In this document: positions 1-7,559 of the stretch, piece by piece
How the letters are laid out: each line of letters starts with the position of its first letter
How positions within the stretch are numbered: the first letter of the stretch is position 1
Source: Jejubacter sp036620675
GTDB taxonomy: Bacteria > Pseudomonadota > Gammaproteobacteria > Enterobacterales > Enterobacteriaceae
Strand: one strand, 5' to 3'
DNA: 58,396 nucleotides
Assembly (NCBI GenBank): GCA_036620675.1
Contig: JAZHEE010000027.1
Made by a program: the position numbers and the translations under genes
Notes under the pieces: model-generated
What the model saw: the letters and a program-made list of their open reading frames with translations, nothing else
What the model was told of the DNA's origin: nothing
Databases searched by the model: none

Positions 1-40
1 GGTAAAAGAGAGGCCCCAGAAATACAGCAGGGCCCGGAGA

Positions 41-72
41 AAAACAGCCAGTCAGTTGCTTAACTGACTGGC
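41..72 (-). terminator. glyA intrinsic terminator
   Basis: Read on the minus strand, a 10-bp inverted repeat (GCCAGTCAGT...ACTGACTGGC) is followed by a T-rich tract (TGTTTTTC). It lies 43 bp beyond the glyA stop, as expected of a Rho-independent terminator. Confidence 0.85.
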
Positions 73-114
73 ATTACGGCCACTGAGGCCGGCGTTTTTA
101 CCAACAAGAGTCGA

Positions 115-1368
115 TTACGCGTAAACCGGGAAGCGGGCGCAGATATCCAGCACCTTCTGCTTCACGCGCTCGATGGTCGCTTCGTCCTGAATATTGTCCA
201 GCACGTCACACATCCAGCCCGCCAGCTCCTGAACTTCCGCTTCTTTAAAGCCGCGACGAGTCACCGCCGGAGTCCCGATACGGACGCCAGAAGTCACGAA
301 CGGGCTCTTAGGATCGTTCGGGACGCTGTTCTTATTAACGGTGATGTTGGCGCGACCCAGCGCGGCATCCGCCTCTTTACCGGTCAGGTTTTTTTCCACC
401 AGATCCAACAGGAACAGGTGGTTATCAGTACCGCCGGAAACCACGTTATAACCGCGATCCAGGAACACTTTCACCATGGCTTTAGCGTTCTTCGCCACCT
501 GCTGCTGATAGGTTTTGAATTCCGGTTCCATGGCTTCTTTCAGCGCCACCGCTTTACCGGCAATCACGTGCATCAGCGGGCCGCCCTGGCCCCCGGGGAA
601 GACCGCGGAGTTCAGTTTCTTGTACAGCTCTTCGCTGCCCCCTTTCGCCAGGATCAAACCGCCGCGCGGGCCGGCCAGGGTTTTATGGGTGGTGGTGGTC
701 ACCACGTGCGCATGGGGAACCGGGTTCGGATAAACGCCAGCGGCGATAAGCCCGGCGACGTGCGCCATATCAACGAACAGGTATGCGCCGATGCCGTCGG
801 CGATTTCACGCATCTTCGCCCAGTCCACCACGCCGGAATAGGCGGAAAAACCGCCGATGATCATCTTCGGCTTATGCTCTTTAGCCTGTTTTTCCAGATC
901 CGCATAGTCGATATGGCCGCTTTCATCGATACCGTAAGGTACGATATTGTACAACTTGCCGGAAAAGTTAACCGGCGAGCCGTGAGTCAGGTGGCCGCCG
1001 TGCGCCAGATTCATACCCAGCACGGTATCGCCCGGCTGCAGCAATGCGGTGTAGACAGCGAAGTTAGCCTGAGAGCCGGAGTGAGGCTGAACGTTAGCGT
1101 AGTCAGCGCCAAACAGCTCTTTCGCGCGATCGATAGCCAGTTGCTCAACGATATCAACATATTCACAACCGCCGTAGTAGCGCTTGCCGGGATAACCCTC
1201 GGCATATTTGTTGGTCAGCTGAGAGCCCTGCGCCTGCATAACGCGCGGACTGGTGTAGTTTTCGGAGGCGATCAGTTCGATATGCTCTTCCTGACGTACT
1301 TTCTCCTGCTCCATAGCCTGCCACAGTTCGGCATCATAATCGGCAATGTTCATTTCACGCTTTAACAT
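115..1368 (-). CDS. glyA: Serine hydroxymethyltransferase GlyA
   Basis: PLP-dependent cytosolic enzyme that converts serine and tetrahydrofolate to glycine and methylene-tetrahydrofolate, the main source of one-carbon units. The 417-residue product is almost identical to E. coli GlyA along its whole length. It includes the PLP-lysine motif VVTTTTHKTLAGPRGG and the glycine-rich stretch VFPGGQGGP. An in-frame ATG lies 6 bases upstream at 1374, but the ribosome site AGGAG is 6 nt from the ATG at 1368 and abuts the earlier one, so 1368 is chosen. Transcribed divergently from hmp; a PurR box lies in the shared upstream region. Confidence 0.98.
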   Translation of the reverse strand: MLKREMNIADYDAELWQAMEQEKVRQEEHIELIASENYTSPRVMQAQGSQLTNKYAEGYPGKRYYGGCEYVDIVEQLAIDRAKELFGADYANVQPHSGSQANFAVYTALLQPGDTVLGMNLAHGGHLTHGSPVNFSGKLYNIVPYGIDESGHIDYADLEKQAKEHKPKMIIGGFSAYSGVVDWAKMREIADGIGAYLFVDMAHVAGLIAAGVYPNPVPHAHVVTTTTHKTLAGPRGGLILAKGGSEELYKKLNSAVFPGGQGGPLMHVIAGKAVALKEAMEPEFKTYQQQVAKNAKAMVKVFLDRGYNVVSGGTDNHLFLLDLVEKNLTGKEADAALGRANITVNKNSVPNDPKSPFVTSGVRIGTPAVTRRGFKEAEVQELAGWMCDVLDNIQDEATIERVKQKVLDICARFPVYA

Positions 1369-1474
1369 CCGCATCTCCTGACTCAGCTAACGATAAAAGG
1401 ACTCGCCCACGGCGGGCAACGGCTCCCAGTATAACTGATTCATATTGCGATGACAGGTCTTGACAAAGGATTTT

Positions 1475-1490
1475 ACGCAAACGTTTGGCT
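1475..1490. promoter_or_regulatory. PurR operator for glyA
   Basis: ACGCAAACGTTTGGCT fits the PurR consensus ACGCAAACGTTTNCNT closely. It lies about 107 bp upstream of glyA; PurR repression of glyA is established in E. coli. Occupancy here is inferred from the match. Confidence 0.8.
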
Positions 1491-1613
1491 TTAAGTGGCG
1501 CAAGGGCTGAGCGATATTTTCAACTGATGGCGTTACAGGAAATATACTCAACGTCAAGTTGCGTTTTATTCACTTGCATAACACCCTTCTTTACAGGGTT
1601 ATGACATTTCTAT

Positions 1614-1637
1614 AAGATGCATAACAAATGCAAGATT
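1614..1637. promoter_or_regulatory. NsrR-type operator upstream of hmp
   Basis: AAGATGCAT and ATGCAAGAT half-sites separated by 5 bp resemble the NsrR inverted repeat (AAGATGCAT-like half-sites). They lie 27-50 bp upstream of the hmp start, where NsrR represses hmp in E. coli until nitric oxide is sensed. Confidence 0.65.
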
Positions 1638-1663
1638 AATAAATCTGAGAAAAGGAGTGCGCA

Positions 1664-2854
1664 ATGCTAGACGCCCAGACCATCGCCGTCGTGAAATCCA
1701 CCATCCCCCTGCTCGCCGAAACCGGCCCCAAACTCACCGCCCACTTTTATGACCGCATGTTCCGGCACAATCCGGAGCTGAAAGAGATCTTCAATATGAG
1801 CAACCAGCGCAACGGCGATCAGCGTGAAGCGCTGTTCAATGCCATCTGCGCCTATGCCACCCATATTGAAAACCTGGCAGAAATTCTGCCAGCCGTTGAG
1901 AAAATCGCCCAGAAGCACACCAGCTTCCAGATTCGCCCCGACCAGTATCAGATAGTCGGTCACCATTTGCTGGCGACGCTGGACGAAATGTTCAGCCCGG
2001 GCGACGAAGTGCTGGATGCCTGGGGTAAAGCCTACGGCGTACTGGCGCAGGTCTTTATCGATCGCGAGGGGCAAATTTACGATGAAACCAAAGCCAAAAC
2101 CGGAGGCTGGGAAGGCACCCGCCCGTTCCGTATCGTGGCGAAAAAGCCCCAGAGTACGCTTATCACCAGTTTCGAGCTGGAGCCGGTGGACGGCAAGCCG
2201 GTCGCCGACTACCACCCCGGGCAGTACACTGCCGTCTGGCTGAAGCCTGAAAGCTTCGCTCACCAGGAGATTCGTCAGTACTCCCTGACCCGCAATCCCA
2301 ACGGTAAGAGCTACCGCATTGCGGTGAAGCGCGAAGGCGAAGGCCAGGTTTCCAGCTGGCTGCATCAGCACGCGAAAGAAGGTGATGTAATTAACCTGGT
2401 GGCGCCAGCGGGCGACTTCTTTATGGACGTCACGCCTGACACGCCGGTGACGCTGATTTCCGGCGGCGTCGGCCAGACCCCGATGCTGGCGATGCTGAAT
2501 ACCCTGGCCGCCAGCGGCCATCACGGCCAGGTTAACTGGTTCCACGCGGCGGAAAACGGCAAGGTGCATGCCTTTGCCGATGAAGTGGCCCAGTTGGGCA
2601 AACAGCTCCCGGCATTCCACAGCCACGTATGGTACAGCCAGCCGGACGCCGACGATCGTGAGAAGCCACGCTTTGACAGCGAAGGGCTGATGGTGCTGGC
2701 GGATGAAGCCGACCACTTCAGCGACCCGGCCACCCAGTTCTATCTGTGCGGCCCGGTGGGCTTTATGCAGTTCGCCGCCGAACAGCTGGTGAAGCTGGGC
2801 GTGGATAAATCACGCATCCACTACGAGTGCTTCGGCCCTCATAAAGTGCTGTAA
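1664..2854 (+). CDS. hmp: Flavohaemoglobin / nitric oxide dioxygenase Hmp
   Basis: Cytoplasmic NO dioxygenase that oxidises NO to nitrate with O2 and NAD(P)H. The 396 residues equal E. coli Hmp. An N-terminal globin domain (about 1-140) carries the proximal haem histidine in QKHTSFQI. A FAD-binding ferredoxin-reductase-like domain (about 150-260) contains the FAD motif RQYSL, and a NAD-binding domain contains GGVGQTPML and ends with the CGPVGFM and YECFGPHKVL signatures. The start is supported by AAGGAG 8 nt upstream. It is divergent from glyA and preceded by an NsrR-like operator. Confidence 0.98.
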   Translation: MLDAQTIAVVKSTIPLLAETGPKLTAHFYDRMFRHNPELKEIFNMSNQRNGDQREALFNAICAYATHIENLAEILPAVEKIAQKHTSFQIRPDQYQIVGHHLLATLDEMFSPGDEVLDAWGKAYGVLAQVFIDREGQIYDETKAKTGGWEGTRPFRIVAKKPQSTLITSFELEPVDGKPVADYHPGQYTAVWLKPESFAHQEIRQYSLTRNPNGKSYRIAVKREGEGQVSSWLHQHAKEGDVINLVAPAGDFFMDVTPDTPVTLISGGVGQTPMLAMLNTLAASGHHGQVNWFHAAENGKVHAFADEVAQLGKQLPAFHSHVWYSQPDADDREKPRFDSEGLMVLADEADHFSDPATQFYLCGPVGFMQFAAEQLVKLGVDKSRIHYECFGPHKVL

Positions 2855-2872
2855 GGTTTATGCCATAAGCAA

Positions 2873-2894
2873 ACGGCCCGCCAAAGCGGGCCGT
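2873..2894. repeat. 22-bp hairpin, first of two identical copies
   Basis: ACGGCCCGCC-AAA-GCGGGCCGT forms a near-perfect 9-bp stem 19 bp beyond hmp. It has no U-tract on the plus strand. An identical copy at 3035-3056 does have one, so the pair flanks the intervening element as direct repeats. Confidence 0.8.
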
Positions 2895-3034
2895 GAGACT
2901 GATGACAAACCTGGGCCGAACAGGTTTGGCCAGAATCATCAGAAAAATAAATACGGAAAATCAATTCATTGATTTTCGGCTGATAACCACAAAGAGGGAA
3001 AAACCACGTTTTTTACCTCTTTGTCATCGACCTG
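2895..3034 (+). repeat. Dispersed structured repeat element, copy 1
   Basis: About 140 bp between hmp and glnB with no gene. Imperfect terminal inverted repeats (GATGACAAA at 2901, TTTGTCATC at 3021) bound internal hairpins: GAAAATCAAT/ATTGATTTTC and a longer stem CACAAAGAGG/CCTCTTTGT. A diverged copy in the same order lies on the minus strand inside the tailocin (29419-29546). This could be a MITE-like element or a structured RNA; the family is not recognised. Confidence 0.6.
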
Positions 3035-3061
3035 ACGGCCCGCCAAAGCGGGCCGTTTTGT
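3035..3061 (+). terminator. Intrinsic terminator between hmp and glnB
   Basis: Second identical copy of the CGGCCCGC-CAAA-GCGGGCCG hairpin, here followed by TTTTGTT on the plus strand. It fits the hmp terminator displaced from the gene by the inserted repeat. Confidence 0.75.
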
Positions 3062-3080
3062 TAACCTCAGCGCGTAACGG

Positions 3081-3419
3081 CTACAGCGCCGCATCATCCT
3101 CTTCGCCGGTACGAATACGCACCACCCGCGCCACGTCAAAGACAAAAATCTTACCGTCGCCTATCTTACCGGTCTGGGCGGTGCGAATAATGGTGTCGAC
3201 GCAGGTATCGACGATGTCATCCGCCACCACAATCTCAATCTTCACCTTTGGCAGAAAATCAACCATATACTCAGCGCCGCGATAAAGCTCGGTGTGCCCT
3301 TTCTGACGGCCAAAACCTTTTACTTCCGTCACCGTCATCCCGGTAATCCCTACTTCGGCCAGCGCTTCACGCACATCGTCCAGTTTGAAGGGTTTAATTA
3401 TCGCATCAATCTTTTTCAT
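3081..3419 (-). CDS. glnB: Nitrogen regulatory protein PII (GlnB)
   Basis: Trimeric signal protein that integrates 2-oxoglutarate, ATP/ADP and glutamine status. It controls NtrB and the adenylyltransferase GlnE, and is uridylylated by GlnD. The 112 residues match E. coli GlnB almost exactly. Tyr51, the uridylylation site, lies in the T-loop TELYRGAEY. The C-terminal signature TGKIGDGKIFV is intact. The last gene downstream of the glrK-qseG-glrR cluster, 93 bp after glrR. Confidence 0.98.
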   Translation of the reverse strand: MKKIDAIIKPFKLDDVREALAEVGITGMTVTEVKGFGRQKGHTELYRGAEYMVDFLPKVKIEIVVADDIVDTCVDTIIRTAQTGKIGDGKIFVFDVARVVRIRTGEEDDAAL

Positions 3420-3512
3420 GGTGCATCCTTAATCAACTCGTGTACTCGCAGCGCTCGCCTCTGTGTCGGAGCCCTGTCGGTTATAAACTGCCTGGCTTTG
3501 CGGAAACACAGC

Positions 3513-4850
3513 CTATTCCTTAAAGTCACTGGCGTCCAGCTCGTGACGCGCCAGCAGCTTGTAGAACTCGGTACGGTTACGGCCCGCCATGCGCGCGGCG
3601 TGGGTCACATTGCCTTTGGCTATCTGCAGCAGCTTGCGCAGATAGTTCAGTTCGAACTGACTACGGGCCTCCACAAAAGTCGGCAGCACCGTGTTTTCTC
3701 CTTCCAGCGCCTGCTGGATCAGCGCTTCGCTAATCACCGGCGCCGGACTCAGCGCCACGCACTGTTCAATCACGTTCACCAGCTGGCGAACATTACCCGG
3801 CCAGCTGGCGGCCATCAGGCATTTCATGGCGTCGGTGGAAAAGCTGCGCACAAAAGGCTTATGGCGCTCCGCGGCCTGGCGCAGCAGGTGATTGGCCAGT
3901 AGCGGTATATCCTCGGCCCGCTCGTGCAGCGCCGGTATTTTCAGGCTGACGACGTTCAGACGATAGTACAGATCCTCACGGAACTCGCCGCGCTGCATCG
4001 CTTTCGGTAAATCACGATGGGTGGCGGAAAGGATACGCACATCAATGTCGACATCGCGGTTGCTGCCCAGCGGCCGCACCTTGCGCTCCTGCAATACCCG
4101 CAGCAGCTTCACCTGAAGCGGCACCGGCATATCGCCGATTTCGTCCAGGAACAGCGTGCCGCCCTCGGCGGCCTGAAACAGCCCTTCGCGGCTGCTGACC
4201 GCGCCGGTAAAAGCGCCGCGGGCATGGCCGAACAGCTCGGACTCCAGTAGCTGTTCCGGCAGCGCGCCGCAGTTAATCGCGATAAACGCTTTACCGGCCC
4301 GGGAACTGGCCTGATGGATGGCGCGGGCCAGCACCTCTTTACCGGTACCGCTCTGACCGTTAATCAGCACGCTGACGTCCGACTGGGCCACCATGCGCGC
4401 CTGTTCCAGCAGGCGCAGCATCGCCGGGCTGCGGGTGACGATATTTTCGCGCCACAGGTTATCGCCCGTGCTGACGGTCTGAGACAGCGCCTCGTCGATG
4501 GCCCTGTACAGCGCGTCTCTGTCCACCGGCTTGGTCAGAAAGCTGAATACCCCCTGACGGGTGGCGGCCACCGCGTCAGGTATCGAACCGTGGGCGGTCA
4601 GGATAATCACCGGCAGCCCGGGCTGCGCCTTCTGGATTTCGGCGAACAGTTGCATGCCGTCCATCTCGTCCATCCGCAAATCGCTGATAACCAGATCCGG
4701 CCGCTCGCGGGCCAGCAGTTTCAGCCCTTCCTGACCACTTTCCGCGGTGGTGACCCGGTAGCCCTGGCTGGTAAGGCGCATCCCCAGCAGCTTCAGTAGC
4801 CCCGGATCGTCGTCCACCAGCAGCAGCCGCGCGCCGCTGTGTTGCGTCAT
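3513..4850 (-). CDS. glrR: Sigma-54-dependent response regulator GlrR
   Basis: Response regulator of the GlrK/GlrR system; with sigma-54 it activates the small RNA gene glmY. The receiver domain (about 1-120) has the acidic pocket VDDD and phospho-acceptor Asp57 (VISDLRM). The AAA+ domain shows Walker A GQSGTGKE, the sigma-54 contact loop GAFTGA and Walker B GGTLFLDEIGDM. The C-terminal Fis-type helix-turn-helix ends the protein. 445 residues, family length. Its ATG overlaps the qseG stop by 4 bp, so translation is coupled. Cognate boxes are visible at 7396-7509. Confidence 0.97.
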   Translation of the reverse strand: MTQHSGARLLLVDDDPGLLKLLGMRLTSQGYRVTTAESGQEGLKLLARERPDLVISDLRMDEMDGMQLFAEIQKAQPGLPVIILTAHGSIPDAVAATRQGVFSFLTKPVDRDALYRAIDEALSQTVSTGDNLWRENIVTRSPAMLRLLEQARMVAQSDVSVLINGQSGTGKEVLARAIHQASSRAGKAFIAINCGALPEQLLESELFGHARGAFTGAVSSREGLFQAAEGGTLFLDEIGDMPVPLQVKLLRVLQERKVRPLGSNRDVDIDVRILSATHRDLPKAMQRGEFREDLYYRLNVVSLKIPALHERAEDIPLLANHLLRQAAERHKPFVRSFSTDAMKCLMAASWPGNVRQLVNVIEQCVALSPAPVISEALIQQALEGENTVLPTFVEARSQFELNYLRKLLQIAKGNVTHAARMAGRNRTEFYKLLARHELDASDFKE

Positions 4851-5578
4851 GGTCTGGCCTCCTTAGCGTCATCATTTTGCGGCGCCTTAGATGCCGGGAT
4901 ATCGCTGTCAGGCAGATAGCTGGATTCTCCTTTGCGGCTGGAAAGCTGGCGCTCAATATCGGTCAGATTCTGTAACTTACGCCGGGTCTGCTCCAGTTGA
5001 GTATGCAGATGCTTCTGCTGCTGGCGCAGTTTATCCAGCTCGCTGTCGCTGCGTTCCTGAAGTGCGCCGTAGCGCCAGCGGGCGTCGGACAGCGCCAGCT
5101 CCTGCGCCTGGCTGTCGCGCAGCATCTGATAAAGAGTACGCACCTGGCGCGGCACTGCATCCCCCATGCTATCCAGCTTATCGACGTTGTGTCTCCGTTC
5201 CTGGGGCGTAATCCTGGCCTTCGCTAACAAAATCCCCTGACGGAACGCCGCCTGCCAGGTTCCTTCGTCAAAGCGATGCGCCAGCGAGCGGGCATCGGCA
5301 GGCGCCAGACGTCCGGCGCAATCAATGCCCCGCAGCCAGTACAGGGGGTTTTCTTCCACGACGGCGCCTTTAAGCCGCCACAGCGCCTTACAGTCAACCG
5401 CCAGATAGTCTGCCACCTGGTGCTCCGGTTCGGCCGGACGCGGCCCGGGTGAGTACGCGCCGCGCTCTTTAACGGTCGTACAGCCTGCCAGCAGCATCAG
5501 TAATACCGCCACCAGCAGCGGGAAAAATCGGCTTTGGGCGCCCCGCCATCGCGCAGCGCCAGTAAATCCATTCGTCAT
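4847..5578 (-). CDS. qseG: Outer-membrane lipoprotein QseG (YfhG)
   Basis: Lipoprotein encoded between the kinase and regulator genes of the GlrK/GlrR system; E. coli QseG interacts with the kinase and influences its activity. 243 residues. A signal peptide ends in the lipobox LLAGC, with the lipidated Cys at residue 33. The body keeps family blocks such as ENPLYWLRGIDCA and LTDIERQLSSRK. The second half is rich in Gln, Leu and charged residues and likely forms a coiled coil. The ATG overlaps the glrK stop and its stop overlaps the glrR start. Divergence from E. coli is highest in the signal peptide and C-terminus. Confidence 0.93.
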   Translation of the reverse strand: MTNGFTGAARWRGAQSRFFPLLVAVLLMLLAGCTTVKERGAYSPGPRPAEPEHQVADYLAVDCKALWRLKGAVVEENPLYWLRGIDCAGRLAPADARSLAHRFDEGTWQAAFRQGILLAKARITPQERRHNVDKLDSMGDAVPRQVRTLYQMLRDSQAQELALSDARWRYGALQERSDSELDKLRQQQKHLHTQLEQTRRKLQNLTDIERQLSSRKGESSYLPDSDIPASKAPQNDDAKEARP

Positions 5579-7014
5579 ATCATCTCATTTCCGGTACAGA
5601 CCGGCAGTTCGATGCGGAAACAGACCTCCGCGTCGTTATCGTCCACCAGACGCAGTGAACCCTGCATACGTCGGATAGCGTCCTGCGCAATACTCAGCCC
5701 AAGGCCGCTGCCTTTGACCGCCCCCTTGCGCTGTTGGCTGCCCTGAAAAAAGGGTTCGAAAATCATGGCCCGTTCGCTTTCCGGAATCGCCGGGCCATCG
5801 TTCGCGACCTCAATCGTCAGACTGGCGCCAGACCGGTAGCTACGCAGATAAATGGTACCGGATTCAGTGCCATAGTGCACCGCATTGGAATAGAGATTAT
5901 CCAGCACCCGAAGCAGCAGCGCGGGATCTGCCAGGCACTCCTCCGGCGCCAGCGCCATCTGTGTCTTCATCAGTTTAGCCCGCGCCGGTAACGCATGCGC
6001 GGCGATAACTCGCTCCACCAGCGGCGCCAGCGCTACCCGCTGTAGCCTACCCGCGCCGTCGGTCAGCTTGCGGTTATAGTCCAGCAGTTGTTCGATCAGC
6101 CGCTGTAGATTGTGGCTGCTGCTGTCCAGGATAGCCACCACCTCTTCCTGTTCCGGCGTAAGCGGCCCCGCCACCCGGTCGGCCAGCAGCGCAGTGCCTT
6201 CACGCAGGCTGGCGAGCGGGGTTTTTAGCTCGTGGGATATATGCCGCAAAAACTGATGGCGCTGGGACTCCAGCCAGCTCAGACGCTCGCTCAGCCAGAT
6301 GATCCGCTGACCGACGGAGCGCAGCTCCCGCGGCCCTTTGAACAGCGGGGTTTCATCCAGCCCCTGCCCTTCCCCCAGCCGGTTAATCATGCGCTCCAGC
6401 CCCTTAACCGGGCCAATAATCATCCGGGTAAACAGCATCACCAGCGCCAGGCTGACCAGAAATAAGGCCAGCGCCTGACGGCCAAAATAGCGGCCGCGCT
6501 CGGCTATCTCGCGCTGTAACTGAACGCCGCGTGCAGAGACCACCGAACGGGTCGCCTGAACCAGCTCGGTATTGGCGTGGGCAAAGGTTTCGAGCTGCGC
6601 CGACGCCGCTTCGTCCGGGCCGCTGTTGCGGCACTTCAGGGTGCTCAGTCCTTCAAGGACGGTACTCAGAGTGCGCCAGATACGTTCATCGGGCAATACG
6701 CTGGCGTGCGCGGCCAGCATCCGGGCATAGCGCTGACGCTGGCTCTGGTAAACGTTCGCCAGGGTGGGGTTGTCCAGCACGCAGTACTGGCGATAGCTGC
6801 GCTCCATCTCCAGAGCGGCATTGGTCATGGCTTCGCTACGTCGGGCATCGGTCAGCGCGGTTCTGTTGGTCCAGGCGGCCTGATCGCTCAGGGCGTTCAG
6901 GCTCTGCCATGCCTGCCAGGCCAGAACCAGAAGCGGTACCAGCACCAGCAAAAACGCCATCATAACCACCTGACGCAGGGAGCGGGGGAAGACGAGCCAG
7001 CGTTTCAACGGCAT
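5575..7014 (-). CDS. glrK: Sensor histidine kinase GlrK (QseE)
   Basis: Inner-membrane kinase that phosphorylates GlrR. The first membrane segment lies at about residues 16-36. A periplasmic domain of about 145 residues follows, then a second membrane segment near 182-200, a HAMP linker, and the dimerisation domain with the phospho-acceptor His261 in HISHELKTPL. The ATPase domain carries DNLYSNAVHYG, FEPFFQG and GSGLGLSIA. The ATG at 7014 sits very close to AGAGAG; a TTG at 7008 is better spaced and corresponds to the E. coli start, giving 477 residues. glmY lies immediately upstream. Confidence 0.96.
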   Translation of the reverse strand: MPLKRWLVFPRSLRQVVMMAFLLVLVPLLVLAWQAWQSLNALSDQAAWTNRTALTDARRSEAMTNAALEMERSYRQYCVLDNPTLANVYQSQRQRYARMLAAHASVLPDERIWRTLSTVLEGLSTLKCRNSGPDEAASAQLETFAHANTELVQATRSVVSARGVQLQREIAERGRYFGRQALALFLVSLALVMLFTRMIIGPVKGLERMINRLGEGQGLDETPLFKGPRELRSVGQRIIWLSERLSWLESQRHQFLRHISHELKTPLASLREGTALLADRVAGPLTPEQEEVVAILDSSSHNLQRLIEQLLDYNRKLTDGAGRLQRVALAPLVERVIAAHALPARAKLMKTQMALAPEECLADPALLLRVLDNLYSNAVHYGTESGTIYLRSYRSGASLTIEVANDGPAIPESERAMIFEPFFQGSQQRKGAVKGSGLGLSIAQDAIRRMQGSLRLVDDNDAEVCFRIELPVCTGNEMI

Positions 7015-7081
7015 TCTCTCTGGTTATCCATAATGCCATGATGCTAACGGAGCGCGGCGCCGGAGGAAAGCGCCATATGCG

Positions 7082-7280
7082 AAAACGGCAGAGCCTTATC
7101 GACTCTGCCGTTTTACCGGAATCAGGCGGTGCCTTACTCAACGTTTCGCCCGATGCCTGATAAAGGAGCGAACTCGCTATTATCAGAAGGTGGACGGCAG
7201 GCACCTTTTTGTGCGTCATTCGCAGGTTTATGTAGCGCGTCCGACTGGCGGGGCTGACATAAGAAGTTGAATGAGCCACT
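7082..7280 (-). ncRNA. glmY: Small RNA GlmY
   Basis: GlmY stabilises GlmZ by sequestering RapZ and so raises GlmS synthesis when glucosamine-6-phosphate is low. The position between glrK and purL is that of E. coli glmY. The predicted 5' end at 7280 reads AGTGGCTCATTCA, matching my recollection of the E. coli RNA start, and the conserved TTATGTCAGCCCC follows. The RNA ends in a strong terminator hairpin (AACGGCAGAG...CTCTGCCGTTTT, 7082-7115). The roughly 199-nt length is close to the 184-nt E. coli primary transcript. A sigma-54 promoter and three GlrR boxes lie upstream. Confidence 0.93.
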
Positions 7281-7291
7281 GAGTGATGTTT

Positions 7292-7307
7292 TGCACGATT
7301 TATGCCA
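7292..7307 (-). promoter_or_regulatory. Sigma-54 promoter of glmY
   Basis: On the minus strand TGGCAT-N5-GTGCA has the invariant GG and GC with the correct 10-bp separation. The GC lies 12-13 bp before the predicted GlmY start. In E. coli glmY also carries an overlapping sigma-70 promoter; I did not resolve one here. Confidence 0.8.
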
Positions 7308-7395
7308 AAACAAAAATAAAAACCCTAACAACCTGATTTAAAAATATTTTTTATCAGAGCATATTAAAACGCTCCGTAAGACGCCGCCGCCAGAC

Positions 7396-7413
7396 TGTCT
7401 CTTTATAGCGACA
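7396..7413. promoter_or_regulatory. GlrR-binding box 1
   Basis: TGTC-N10-GACA, the known GlrR recognition pattern; nearest of three boxes to the glmY promoter (about 105 bp upstream of its -24 element), an enhancer-like location. Confidence 0.8.
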
Positions 7414-7458
7414 CTGATGGCCAGGTTACAGCCAGGATATATAAATCAATTATTTACA

Positions 7459-7476
7459 TGTCACCTTTTGGCGACA
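7459..7476. promoter_or_regulatory. GlrR-binding box 2
   Basis: TGTC-N10-GACA exactly, 63 bp from box 1, in the purL-glmY intergenic region. Confidence 0.8.
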
Positions 7477-7491
7477 ACCACCTCCGGGCCA

Positions 7492-7509
7492 TGTCGCCTG
7501 TTCCCGACA
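7492..7509. promoter_or_regulatory. GlrR-binding box 3
   Basis: TGTC-N10-GACA exactly, 33 bp from box 2, just downstream of the purL terminator-like hairpin. Confidence 0.8.
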
Positions 7510-7517
7510 CTATTATT

Positions 7518-7552
7518 GCCTCCCGTTACGACTTTCCTGGATAACGGGAGGC
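7518..7552 (-). terminator. Hairpin after purL
   Basis: A perfect 11-bp stem GCCTCCCGTTA/TAACGGGAGGC lies 8 bp beyond the purL stop. The tract after it on the minus strand (AATAATAG) is weak in T, so termination efficiency is uncertain. Confidence 0.55.
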
Positions 7553-7559
7553 AGGAGCA

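Noticed and set aside
1369..1663. MetR-binding site upstream of glyA
   Set aside because: I looked for TGAA-N5-TTCA and found only poor partial matches.
1667..2716. Long antisense open frame opposite hmp
   Set aside because: Shadow of a GC-rich gene; no ribosome site or recognisable protein features, while hmp is unambiguous.
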